DNA of 9,583 nucleotides from Nitrospinaceae bacterium (GTDB taxonomy: Bacteria; Nitrospinota; Nitrospinia; Nitrospinales; VA-1). The translations under genes were made by a program, and so were the position numbers. Where the stretch lies: assembly GCA_029261675.1 (NCBI GenBank), contig JAJDBA010000028.1, positions 1-9,583 on the forward strand. Reading direction: 5' to 3'. This document shows, in pieces, positions 1 through 5,515 of this stretch. How positions within the stretch are numbered: position 1 is the first letter of the stretch; each line of letters begins with the position of its first letter. Below the pieces are notes generated by a model that ran no database searches, was not told the origin of the DNA, and saw only the letters and a list, made by a program, of their open reading frames with translations.

Positions 1-1
1 C

Positions 2-1222
2 CCTATCCAAATGCAAGCCGTTCCCCATCTATTGGAGGGCCGCGATCTTTTAGGATGTGCGCAAACAGGAACAGGAAAAACAGCAGCCTTTGCTCTGCCC
101 ATCCTTCAACTTTTGCAAGAGAGCAATCAACCCGCAGGGCCTAAAGGGGTGCGTTCCCTCATTCTGACTCCAACCCGCGAATTAGCAGTGCAGATTAGCG
201 AAAGTTTCGATGTTTATGGACGCTATCTGAACTTAAAACATACCGTTGTTTATGGCGGTGTCAGACAAGAAAAGCAAGTCAAAGCTCTCAGGCGCGGAGT
301 TGATATTCTAGTGGCGACCCCAGGCAGATTACTCGATTTATACAATCAGAAATGTTTGCGCCTCGACAAGGTTGAGATTTTCGTTCTCGATGAGGCCGAT
401 CGCATGCTAGACATGGGATTTCTGCCCGATGTGAAAAAAATCCATTCAAAAATATCTAAAAATAGCCAAGCCATGTTGTTTTCGGCCACTATGCCCAGCG
501 AGATACAACGCCTCACTCGAAGCTTCTTGAATGATCCCGTGAAAATTGAGGTAGCTCCACCTTCCACCACCGTTGAGAAAATCGATCAGCGCGTGTTGTT
601 TGTGGATCGTGAAAATAAAGGTGCGTTGCTAAAATCCATGCTGGAAGATACTACGATCGAAAGAGCTCTTATTTTTGCCCGCACCAAACACGGAGCGAAC
701 AAAATAGTAAAAAATCTGGGTAAAAGTAAAGTGAAGGCAGATGCGATTCATGGAAACAAATCTCAATCGGCCCGATTAGATGCTTTAAATAAATTCAAAA
801 CAGGAAAAATCCGCGTTCTGGTTGCTACCGACATTGCTTCCCGAGGAATTGATGTGGATGGAATCACCCATGTCATCAACTATGAATTGCCGAACGAAGC
901 CGAAAGCTATGTGCATAGAATTGGAAGAACAGCCAGAGCAGGAGCCACAGGCATGGCCCTTTCTTTATGTGATTTGGGAGAACTGGGCTATTTGAAAAAG
1001 ATAGAACGAGCGACAAACAAAAAGGTAGCTGTAGAGGAAGATCATATCTACCATTCCGAATCCATTGCTTCAAAAAGAGGTCGTTCTTTTGGTTCCAAAC
1101 CAAAAGCTTCGCCAAGAAAGAGAAACTTTGGTTATCGCCCATCATCGGGGAAAAATAGCAGGCCTGCAGCCAGAAATGGCCGTCCACAACGTGGGAACGC
1201 GCAAAGTGGTAGAAAAAATTAG
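2..1222 (+). CDS. rhlE: DEAD-box ATP-dependent RNA helicase, RhlE-like (5' end missing)
   Basis: ATP-dependent RNA-unwinding enzyme of superfamily 2, cytoplasmic, of the type used in ribosome assembly and RNA turnover. The frame is open to the window edge and begins with P-I-Q just before the first ATG (position 11). That is the end of the Q motif, so the true start lies upstream and the ATG at 11 is internal. Counting from that ATG, motif I AQTGTGKT is at 17-24, Ia PTRELA at 54-59, Ib TPGR at 103-106, motif II DEAD at 127-130, III SAT at 158-160, V ATDIASRGID at 272-281 and VI HRIGRTAR at 302-309. Both RecA-like domains are therefore intact. A basic, Gly/Ser/Arg/Lys-rich tail of about 65 residues follows, typical of RhlE-type RNA-binding extensions. 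The signature DEADRMLDMGF favours RhlE over DeaD or SrmB; the subfamily is less certain than the family. Confidence 0.93.
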   Translation, partial: PIQMQAVPHLLEGRDLLGCAQTGTGKTAAFALPILQLLQESNQPAGPKGVRSLILTPTRELAVQISESFDVYGRYLNLKHTVVYGGVRQEKQVKALRRGVDILVATPGRLLDLYNQKCLRLDKVEIFVLDEADRMLDMGFLPDVKKIHSKISKNSQAMLFSATMPSEIQRLTRSFLNDPVKIEVAPPSTTVEKIDQRVLFVDRENKGALLKSMLEDTTIERALIFARTKHGANKIVKNLGKSKVKADAIHGNKSQSARLDALNKFKTGKIRVLVATDIASRGIDVDGITHVINYELPNEAESYVHRIGRTARAGATGMALSLCDLGELGYLKKIERATNKKVAVEEDHIYHSESIASKRGRSFGSKPKASPRKRNFGYRPSSGKNSRPAARNGRPQRGNAQSGRKN

Positions 1223-1240
1223 CAGACAATAGTTAAAGGC

Positions 1241-1269
1241 TTGACGATCTCTTTTAGCATTGCGAAAAT
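1241..1269 (+). promoter_or_regulatory. Candidate sigma70-type promoter downstream of the helicase gene
   Basis: TTGACG (1241-1246) is followed after exactly 17 nt by GAAAAT (1264-1269). The -35 matches the consensus at 5 of 6 positions and the -10 at 4 of 6. It would drive the small membrane ORF at 1322 and the methyltransferase operon at 1435. An imperfect palindrome (1246-1274) covers the spacer and -10. This is prediction from consensus only. Confidence 0.35.
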
Positions 1270-1274
1270 AGATC
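1246..1274. repeat. Imperfect inverted repeat overlapping the candidate promoter
   Basis: Arms GATCTcTTTT (1246-1255) and AAAAtAGATC (1265-1274) are complementary at 9 of 10 positions around a 9-nt loop. It begins 23 nt after the helicase stop. It could be an operator for the downstream unit, since it spans the -35/-10 spacer. It could also be a weak transcription terminator for the helicase, but no T-run follows the second arm, which argues against an intrinsic terminator. Confidence 0.35.
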
Positions 1275-1321
1275 TGTTGGTTCTACGCCAATTGGTTAGT
1301 GAACTTTAAAGATGATCTATT

Positions 1322-1399
1322 ATGCTTAAATTCATGGCTTGGTTTTCAGCCTTTGTCACTATTGGATTCATCGTACTGCTGGTTTTTGACTACGGTTGA
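1322..1399 (+). CDS. Possible 25-residue single-span membrane peptide
   Basis: The ATG at 1322 opens a 25-codon frame ending in TGA at 1397-1399. The product is almost entirely hydrophobic from about residue 4 to 22 (Phe, Val, Ile, Leu rich, with one Trp) and ends D-Y-G, as expected for one membrane helix. It lies between the candidate promoter at 1241-1269 and the methyltransferase gene 35 nt downstream. Against it: no clear Shine-Dalgarno sequence precedes the ATG, and a short hydrophobic frame can arise by chance. No family is recognised. Confidence 0.28.
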   Translation: MLKFMAWFSAFVTIGFIVLLVFDYG

Positions 1400-1434
1400 T
1401 GGATTAAGAAGGACGACGGTAACAGGCGAGATTC

Positions 1435-1962
1435 GTGAAAATCACTCCTCCTTTAGTTAAGGCGTTTATCATCTTCCCTATGAACGTTATGGGGGTGATT
1501 CCCGGATTCCTCCTATGGTGTTCGCGAGAAGGCGGAGTGTTCGATAAATATCCGCTGGGCATTGATCTAATCAGATCATTTCCTGGCGGAGTATTATTGG
1601 GTGCCGGAGCCTGGCTTTGCTGGGTTTCGGTTTCTTTGTTTTCTGAATACGGAGGCGGTGGAACACCGGCTCCTTATGATCCCCCTAAAAAATTTGTAGT
1701 ACGCGGAGTTTACACACGCGTTAGAAACCCGATGATGGTAGGGGTGATTCTCGTGTTGTTAGGCGAAGCAATGCTCTCAGGTTCGATACCTGTTTTAATC
1801 TGGTGCCTCATTTTTATTCAAGGTTGTCTTGTTTTGATACCTTTCTGGGAGGAGCCGGATTTGGAACGCAGGTTTGGAGAACCCTATCGCGAATACAAAC
1901 GCAATGTGCCACGATGGATTCCTAAAATGAAATCAGAATCTCAGGTAGATCAAAATGGATGA
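1435..1962 (+). CDS. Isoprenylcysteine/phospholipid methyltransferase-family membrane protein
   Basis: Integral membrane protein of 175 residues resembling the ICMT/PEMT superfamily, SAM-dependent methyltransferases of the membrane. Hydrophobic segments lie near residues 8-28, 50-70, 100-115 and 117-137. The conserved C-terminal core is clear: a GTPAPYDPPKK stretch (76-86), RNP (97-99) in place of the more usual R-H/N-P-x-Y, then an E-E-P-x-L stretch (139-143), FG..Y..Y (147-154) and VPRW (158-161). These correspond to the SAM-binding and catalytic region of the family. The start is GTG at 1435: in-frame stops at 1405 and 1420 exclude anything longer, and a weak purine-rich stretch (1424-1430) precedes it. 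The next internal ATG would remove part of the first helix. The 3' end overlaps the next small gene by 8 nt. The substrate cannot be told from sequence; many bacterial members are annotated as methyltransferases without proof. Confidence 0.82.
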   Translation: MKITPPLVKAFIIFPMNVMGVIPGFLLWCSREGGVFDKYPLGIDLIRSFPGGVLLGAGAWLCWVSVSLFSEYGGGGTPAPYDPPKKFVVRGVYTRVRNPMMVGVILVLLGEAMLSGSIPVLIWCLIFIQGCLVLIPFWEEPDLERRFGEPYREYKRNVPRWIPKMKSESQVDQNG

Positions 1963-2122
1963 TGAGAAAGAAAAATATTCTCTGATCGACTGGATTGGTA
2001 GTGTGATCGGATTCGTGGTGATCGTGTTCATTATTTTTATTCTCATCTGGCCGCTCATCGACCCTACCCCTAATAAATCTTCCTCGCTAAAAGAGAACTT
2101 GCATCAAGCCACAGGAAAATAG
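1955..2122 (+). CDS. Small single-span membrane protein, 55 residues
   Basis: The ATG at 1955-1957 lies inside the end of the methyltransferase gene; the two frames overlap by 8 nt (ATGGATGA), which suggests translational coupling. The product starts with a charged head (D, D, E, K, E, K in the first seven residues). A strongly hydrophobic helix follows at about residues 17-32, then a W-P-L-I-D-P turn, and a short polar, Ser/Lys-rich tail ends at residue 55. This charged-TM-polar layout is that of a genuine small membrane protein. An AGG at 1943-1945 sits about 9 nt before the ATG. No known family is recognised. It may associate with the methyltransferase in the membrane (inference from coupling only). 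The TAG stop at 2120-2122 is 22 nt from the convergent TPR gene. Confidence 0.6.
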   Translation: MDDEKEKYSLIDWIGSVIGFVVIVFIIFILIWPLIDPTPNKSSSLKENLHQATGK

Positions 2123-2144
2123 GAATTTCTTACCCAAAAAAAAT

Positions 2145-2798
2145 TTATAAAAGTTTAATGCCTTCTGCGGCTTTGAGAATATCTGTTTGACCCAACTGTT
2201 GCGCAAGTGCGACGGATTCATCGAGGCAAGTTTTTAGTTCTTCAACGTTCCCAATAATGAGATGCAGTGCGGTAGAAGAAAATAAGGGCTGTAAAATTTT
2301 CATCGGTTGCGCCAACTCCCTGCCCAATCTCACACGATTTTCTAAAGTGGAAACGCCACGATCAAACGCTCCATACAAAGATGCGAATCGTTCCTCTCTT
2401 TCCGGTTTTAGGCTTAGAGCATCTTCCAGAATTTCCAAGGCTCTGTCCCATTCGCATTTTCTCCAATAGGTGATACCCACTATAGAAAGAATCGCAGCTT
2501 TGCCTGCGTTGTCACTTGTTTCCTTAAATAGGAGCAATGCTTTTTCAAATTGCTCCAATGCTTTTTTTAGTTGGGCTTTTTCCCAATAGGCGGTTCCCAA
2601 AGCGGTCAAAATTACTGCCAGTAGTTTTTTTTCACTTTTCAAATCTAAAGCGAGTTTGCTCAGGCAGGCAATCGCAGCATCGAACTTTCGTACCTCTTGG
2701 CAGCCATTAGCAAAAGTAACGGCTTTTTTTACAATATCCACCCAGTCGCCCTCTATACGAGACGACTTAAAATTTTCTTCCAGTTGTGATAAATTCAT
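2145..2798 (-). CDS. Tetratricopeptide-repeat protein of unknown function
   Basis: Cytoplasmic-looking, 217-residue, all-helical protein without a signal peptide or membrane segment. At least two TPR-like units can be read: residues about 62-95 (a G-T-A-Y-W-E-K turn, then KALEQFEKALLLF) and about 102-135 (G-I-T-Y-W-R-K, then RALEILEDALSL). A weaker unit lies at about 38-55 (FDAAIACLSKLAL), and a divergent helical region at about 165-217 again has the A/L/G spacing. TPRs normally form protein-binding scaffolds, so a partner is expected but not identifiable. The ATG at 2798 is preceded by AAGGA about 6 nt upstream, a good ribosome binding site. The gene stands alone: it converges on the small membrane protein gene and diverges from the glpE-like gene across 112 nt, so it has its own promoter. 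Confidence 0.82.
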   Translation of the reverse strand: MNLSQLEENFKSSRIEGDWVDIVKKAVTFANGCQEVRKFDAAIACLSKLALDLKSEKKLLAVILTALGTAYWEKAQLKKALEQFEKALLLFKETSDNAGKAAILSIVGITYWRKCEWDRALEILEDALSLKPEREERFASLYGAFDRGVSTLENRVRLGRELAQPMKILQPLFSSTALHLIIGNVEELKTCLDESVALAQQLGQTDILKAAEGIKLL

Positions 2799-2897
2799 TT
2801 TATCCTTATATTTTTAAGAGACTTTTTACCCAACTCATCATCTAAAAGTTTAAGATGCAAAAAATAGAAAACTGGATTAAATTTTTTAACGTTTTAA

Positions 2898-2909
2898 AGG
2901 ACGAGTCCT
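2898..2909 (+). promoter_or_regulatory. Short inverted repeat covering the glpE-like ribosome binding site
   Basis: AGGAC (2898-2902) and GTCCT (2905-2909) flank a 2-nt centre. In RNA this could fold as AGGA paired to UCCU around a CGAG tetraloop, with the Shine-Dalgarno AAAGGA in the stem just before the ATG at 2911. It may lower basal translation. Alternatively it could be a DNA half-site pair. It is short and could be coincidence. Confidence 0.3.
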
Positions 2910-2910
2910 C

Positions 2911-3201
2911 ATGTTCAAAGAAATAAACCCCCAGCTTGTACAGGAAATGGTTGAAGAAGGTACGGTCAACGTGGTCGATATTCGCGATCCAGGGTCTTAT
3001 GCTTCGGGTCATATTCCCAATGCCGTTTCCTTAAGCGACCAGAATGTTAAAGAATACGTTGAAAAAACAGATAAGGAAACTCCCTTGGTAGTCTGCTGTT
3101 ACCACGGCAATTCCAGCCGCGGGGCCGCCGAATATCTCTCTCAACAAGGATTTAAAGAAGTTTATAGCATGACAGGCGGATTCGAAGCCTGGCCCGACTA
3201 G
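2911..3201 (+). CDS. glpE: GlpE-type single-domain rhodanese (thiosulfate sulfurtransferase)
   Basis: Single rhodanese domain of 96 residues, close to the size of E. coli GlpE (about 108). Such enzymes transfer a sulfane sulfur from thiosulfate to cyanide or a thiol acceptor through a cysteine persulfide, in the cytoplasm. Seen here: the D-I-R-D stretch at 23-26, the G-H-I-P-N-A pattern at 33-38, and the active-site loop C-Y-H-G-N-S with catalytic Cys63, identical to the GlpE loop. The final G-G-F-E-A-W is at 89-94. A second cysteine (Cys62) directly precedes the catalytic one. AAAGGA, about 9 nt before the ATG, sets the start. The gene is monocistronic: it diverges from the TPR gene and converges on the phosphorylase gene. 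In E. coli glpE sits with glycerol-3-phosphate genes; none are here, so the symbol reflects sequence type rather than context. Confidence 0.88.
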   Translation: MFKEINPQLVQEMVEEGTVNVVDIRDPGSYASGHIPNAVSLSDQNVKEYVEKTDKETPLVVCCYHGNSSRGAAEYLSQQGFKEVYSMTGGFEAWPD

Positions 3202-3216
3202 CCCGCGACTGCGGGC
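3201..3216. repeat. GC-rich perfect hairpin directly at the glpE stop
   Basis: GCCCGC (3201-3206) and GCGGGC (3211-3216) are perfect 6-nt arms around a GACT loop, starting on the last base of the TAG stop. It is much more GC-rich than its surroundings. No T-tract follows, so it is not a canonical terminator. It could stabilise the transcript end or be one copy of a dispersed palindromic element; a single copy in this window cannot show that. Confidence 0.45.
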
Positions 3217-3245
3217 AGGGAAGAGGTCAATACTCCTAAAGCAAG

Positions 3246-3279
3246 CCAAAGTTTATTGAGCATATTACTTTGGATTTTC
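3246..3279. terminator. Candidate intrinsic terminator between convergent glpE and phosphorylase genes
   Basis: Perfect 7-nt arms CCAAAGT (3246-3252) and ACTTTGG (3267-3273), with a 14-nt loop, followed on the plus strand by ATTTTC. It lies 45 nt after the glpE stop and just beyond the phosphorylase stop (3282) on the other strand, where it could work in both directions. The stem is short and only moderately GC-rich, so efficiency is uncertain. Confidence 0.42.
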
Positions 3280-3281
3280 TG

Positions 3282-4154
3282 CTATCTATCTTCCGGCAGG
3301 AAGCCTTTATTTTTATATCGGCGTAAGGCTTCTGAGCAGTCACAAGTTCGTTCTTCTTGTTTCAACGATTCAAACACAGCACGGATGACTGCGGGGAATT
3401 TCTGTATAGACGCGTCTACCTGTTTCTTCTCTTCTTCTGTTTGCATACCTTCAAATAATTCGCCTTTTTTAAACTCGCGGGGTTTTACTCCCTCAGCATA
3501 ATTGGTTAGATAGCAAAAAGGGGTATAACAAATCTCTTTTTCGCGCGCGAGAAAAGCTTCCGGCGCAAGGGTCATGCCAACAAGATCAGCACCGAGGATA
3601 CGTAGCTTCCTTATCTCTGCCGGGGTTTCTAGGCGCGGCCCTTCAGTGCAGGCATAAACCGCCTGTTCGTGATGTGGCAAACCACTATCGTGTAAAACAT
3701 CATGTAAGGTATGTGCAATTTGCGGACAGAAGGGCTGGCTTTGCCGGATGAATCCAACTCCTGTATTGTCAAAAAATGTAGTGGCGCGATTGCGTGTTTC
3801 ATCGATGATATCGTGCGGCACGACAAAATCTCCGGGTTTGAAAGCGGTGTTGATGATGCCGGGACCCGACCAAGCAATGATCCTTTGAACACCGCATTCT
3901 TTTAGCGCGTGAATGTTGGCCCGGTAATTCACAAACGGAGCCGTCAGGGAATAATCGGTTTCACCATGGCGAGAGAGAAATAGAAATTCCAGATCATCAC
4001 TAATGAAATGATGAATCGGCGCGCTTGCGCCATAAGGCGTGTCTAGGCTCAGACATTGTTTTTCTTTTCCTAATACTTGATCAACAAGAAGATGATAAGC
4101 ACCACTTCCGCCGATCACCGCAACCGGCATGGAGTTTTTTGTGGATTCGCTCAT
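3282..4154 (-). CDS. mtnP: S-methyl-5'-thioadenosine / S-methyl-5'-thioinosine phosphorylase
   Basis: Cytoplasmic nucleoside phosphorylase of the PNP/MTAP family, 290 residues (family about 260-290). It cleaves a methylthio-nucleoside with phosphate to methylthioribose-1-phosphate and free base, in methionine salvage. Seen: G-G-S-G-A-Y phosphate loop (15-20), SRHG (61-64), N-Y-R-A-N (76-80), EGPRLET (171-177), G-M-T (193-195) and T-N-Y-A-E-G (217-222). The base-contacting loop has Asn218 where classic MTA phosphorylases carry Asp in a D-Y-D pattern. Asn is characteristic of 6-oxopurine enzymes, so methylthioinosine (MTIP-type) or guanosine/inosine may be preferred (inference). A C-terminal Cys-x-Cys (271, 273) resembles the CXC motif of stable archaeal and bacterial homologues. 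The loop W-S-G-P-G (95-99) departs from the usual S-A-V-G. The ATG at 4154 is 3 nt after the preceding gene's stop; GGATTAGAGG lies upstream. Met9 is a possible alternative start. Confidence 0.86.
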   Translation of the reverse strand: MSESTKNSMPVAVIGGSGAYHLLVDQVLGKEKQCLSLDTPYGASAPIHHFISDDLEFLFLSRHGETDYSLTAPFVNYRANIHALKECGVQRIIAWSGPGIINTAFKPGDFVVPHDIIDETRNRATTFFDNTGVGFIRQSQPFCPQIAHTLHDVLHDSGLPHHEQAVYACTEGPRLETPAEIRKLRILGADLVGMTLAPEAFLAREKEICYTPFCYLTNYAEGVKPREFKKGELFEGMQTEEEKKQVDASIQKFPAVIRAVFESLKQEERTCDCSEALRRYKNKGFLPEDR

Positions 4155-4157
4155 CCT

Positions 4158-4664
4158 CTAATCCAAATAGGTTTCAATATCACCAACATAATTGGCGGCT
4201 GACTCACGGATTCCACGTATCTCTTCCTCGGTCAACTCACGTTTTACCTTGGCAGGAGACCCGAGCACCAAACTTTTGGGGGGAATTTTTGTGTTGGGAG
4301 TGACTAATGATCCAGCCCCGACAATCGACTGTTCGCCAATTTCAGAGCCGTCCATAACTGTAGCGCCCATACCAATGAGACATTGCGAACCGATAGTACA
4401 GGCATGCAAGGTGACATTGTGACCTACGGTCACCTCATCGCCGATTTCTAATGGTAAAGTTTTGCGAGCCACATGCAATACGCAACCATCTTGAATATTG
4501 GTTCGCTTGCCAACGCGAATATAATTAACATCGCCACGAATTACAGCATTAAACCAAACACTACTCTCTTCACCGATTTTAACATCGCCAATAATTTGTG
4601 CGCTATCAACCACGAGGGCCGAAGCATCAATTTCCGGTTTCGTACCTTTAAACGGATGGATCAT
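4158..4664 (-). CDS. Gamma-class carbonic anhydrase family protein (left-handed beta helix)
   Basis: Hexapeptide-repeat protein of 168 residues, expected to be a cytoplasmic trimer with metal sites between subunits. Imperfect [LIV]-G-x-x-x-x turns run from about residue 12 to 140. The three metal-ligand histidines are present as His64, His82 and His87; the last two have the five-residue spacing seen in the archaeal enzyme Cam. Arg43 and Asp45 in the R-G-D motif and Gln58 in N-I-Q-D-G also match. The C-terminal G-S-P-A-K (133-137) and a closing helix are usual for the YrdA/PaaY group. That group lacks Cam's extra acidic loop and often shows weak or no CO2 hydration activity, so true carbonic anhydrase activity is uncertain. 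AAAGGCG about 5 nt before the ATG supports this start. The stop is 3 nt from the phosphorylase start, so the two are coupled. Confidence 0.9.
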   Translation of the reverse strand: MIHPFKGTKPEIDASALVVDSAQIIGDVKIGEESSVWFNAVIRGDVNYIRVGKRTNIQDGCVLHVARKTLPLEIGDEVTVGHNVTLHACTIGSQCLIGMGATVMDGSEIGEQSIVGAGSLVTPNTKIPPKSLVLGSPAKVKRELTEEEIRGIRESAANYVGDIETYLD

Positions 4665-4709
4665 TTTTACGCCTTTGATATTTTAAGTTGTCGAAAGTTT
4701 TACCATGTT

Positions 4710-4739
4710 CTGATATTTGCTAAATAAAGTCCATGACAA
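4710..4739 (-). promoter_or_regulatory. Candidate internal promoter for the gamma-CA/phosphorylase pair
   Basis: Read on the minus strand, TTGTCA (4739-4734, 5 of 6 to the -35 consensus) is followed after 18 nt by TATCAG (4715-4710, 4 of 6 to the -10). It lies in the 93-nt gap between the acyltransferase and gamma-CA genes, the only sizeable gap in the minus-strand run. It would allow the last two genes to be expressed separately. The gap is otherwise AT-rich, and I see no strong terminator in it. Confidence 0.33.
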
Positions 4740-4757
4740 AAATAATTTTTCTTTTTA

Positions 4758-5507
4758 TCAGGCTTCTTCCCTATTCAAGTAACTGCTACGAACAGATTCA
4801 TAACTGGCTTCAGCTAACTGATGCCTATTCGGCCCCGCAGCAATTTCCGGCAAAACAAAAACGGTGGCCTGCAACCGTGGACTTTTCAATAACGTTATCA
4901 TATGTTTGAAAAACGAATCGCCATAATACGCGATTGTCGGTTGATTGCCATCATGGTATTGCAGAGCTACGGGAACCACCGGTCTGCCCGCTCGAACAAC
5001 CGATTCAAATACCGCTGACTTGAATGGGACAACATCGGTACCCTCTGTTGCCTGCGCTTCTGGGAATAATATCACCGAGCAATCGGCATTCAATCGTGTT
5101 TCTATTTTCTGAATAATGGATCTAACCTGCCGCTTATGTTTCCTGTCTGCAAAAATCGTCATTCCCAACCAGGCTAGCAAATTAAAAAAAGGCCAGTCAG
5201 AAATTTCTGCTTTGGAAACAAAGAATCCCTTAAAACAAGCCCCAAGAATAAATATATCGGGAGTGCCAATATGATTGGATACAATTAATGATCCTGATTG
5301 GGGATTCTTTTCCCCAACAATTTTAAATTGAAAATTCAAAACCCAGCAAGTGGTTTTTGCCCACCAACGGGTAAAAAATGAAATCCATTTAAACTGTTTT
5401 GGTTTCGAAACAAAGAATAAAATATGAACCATCACTCCTATCAGGAAAAAAATAATGAATACCCATATATAGATAAACAGTCGGAAACCTGCCAGAAGAT
5501 AGCCCAT
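4758..5507 (-). CDS. PlsC-family lysophospholipid acyltransferase (1-acylglycerol-3-phosphate acyltransferase-like)
   Basis: Membrane-bound acyltransferase of 249 residues, the usual size for PlsC proteins, which transfer an acyl chain from acyl-CoA or acyl-ACP to a lysophospholipid at the inner membrane. A long N-terminal hydrophobic region (about residues 4-33) anchors it. Catalytic motif I is N-H-I-G-T-P-D, with His79 and Asp84 (the H-x4-D pair). Motif III is F-P-E at 148-150, but the usual F-P-E-G is broken up, reading F-P-E-A-Q-A-T-E-G. Motif IV is seen as R-P-V-V-P-V-A (174-180). The P-F-K block (161-163) is also present. AGGTGA about 5 nt before the ATG at 5507 overlaps the stop of the SGNH gene, so the two are translationally coupled. 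Its substrate could be lysophosphatidic acid or another acyl acceptor such as an ornithine lipid; sequence alone does not decide. Confidence 0.88.
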   Translation of the reverse strand: MGYLLAGFRLFIYIWVFIIFFLIGVMVHILFFVSKPKQFKWISFFTRWWAKTTCWVLNFQFKIVGEKNPQSGSLIVSNHIGTPDIFILGACFKGFFVSKAEISDWPFFNLLAWLGMTIFADRKHKRQVRSIIQKIETRLNADCSVILFPEAQATEGTDVVPFKSAVFESVVRAGRPVVPVALQYHDGNQPTIAYYGDSFFKHMITLLKSPRLQATVFVLPEIAAGPNRHQLAEASYESVRSSYLNREEA

Positions 5508-5515
5508 AAATTCAC

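Noticed and set aside
876..1229. 117-codon minus-strand open frame under the helicase 3' end
   Set aside because: It is antisense to the conserved helicase motifs V-VI and basic tail, with no recognisable family and no ribosome site support.
2123..2144. A-rich stretch between the small membrane protein gene and the TPR gene as a terminator
   Set aside because: There is an A/T run but no stable inverted repeat next to it, so I cannot support a terminator call.
2460..2600. Repeated short words (CCAATAGG, CAATGCTTTTT) as a DNA repeat array
   Set aside because: They fall at matching positions of consecutive TPR units in the protein (Y-W-x-K turns and K-A-L-E helices), so they reflect the protein repeat and not a separate DNA element.
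2804..2826. TATAAG near the TPR gene start as a -10 box
   Set aside because: A start site from it would fall on the ATG itself, making a leaderless transcript, yet a good AAGGA ribosome site is present there, so the match is more likely incidental.
3256..3501. 81-codon plus-strand open frame over the phosphorylase 3' end
   Set aside because: It is antisense to the phosphorylase C-terminus, whose motifs and length are normal for the family.
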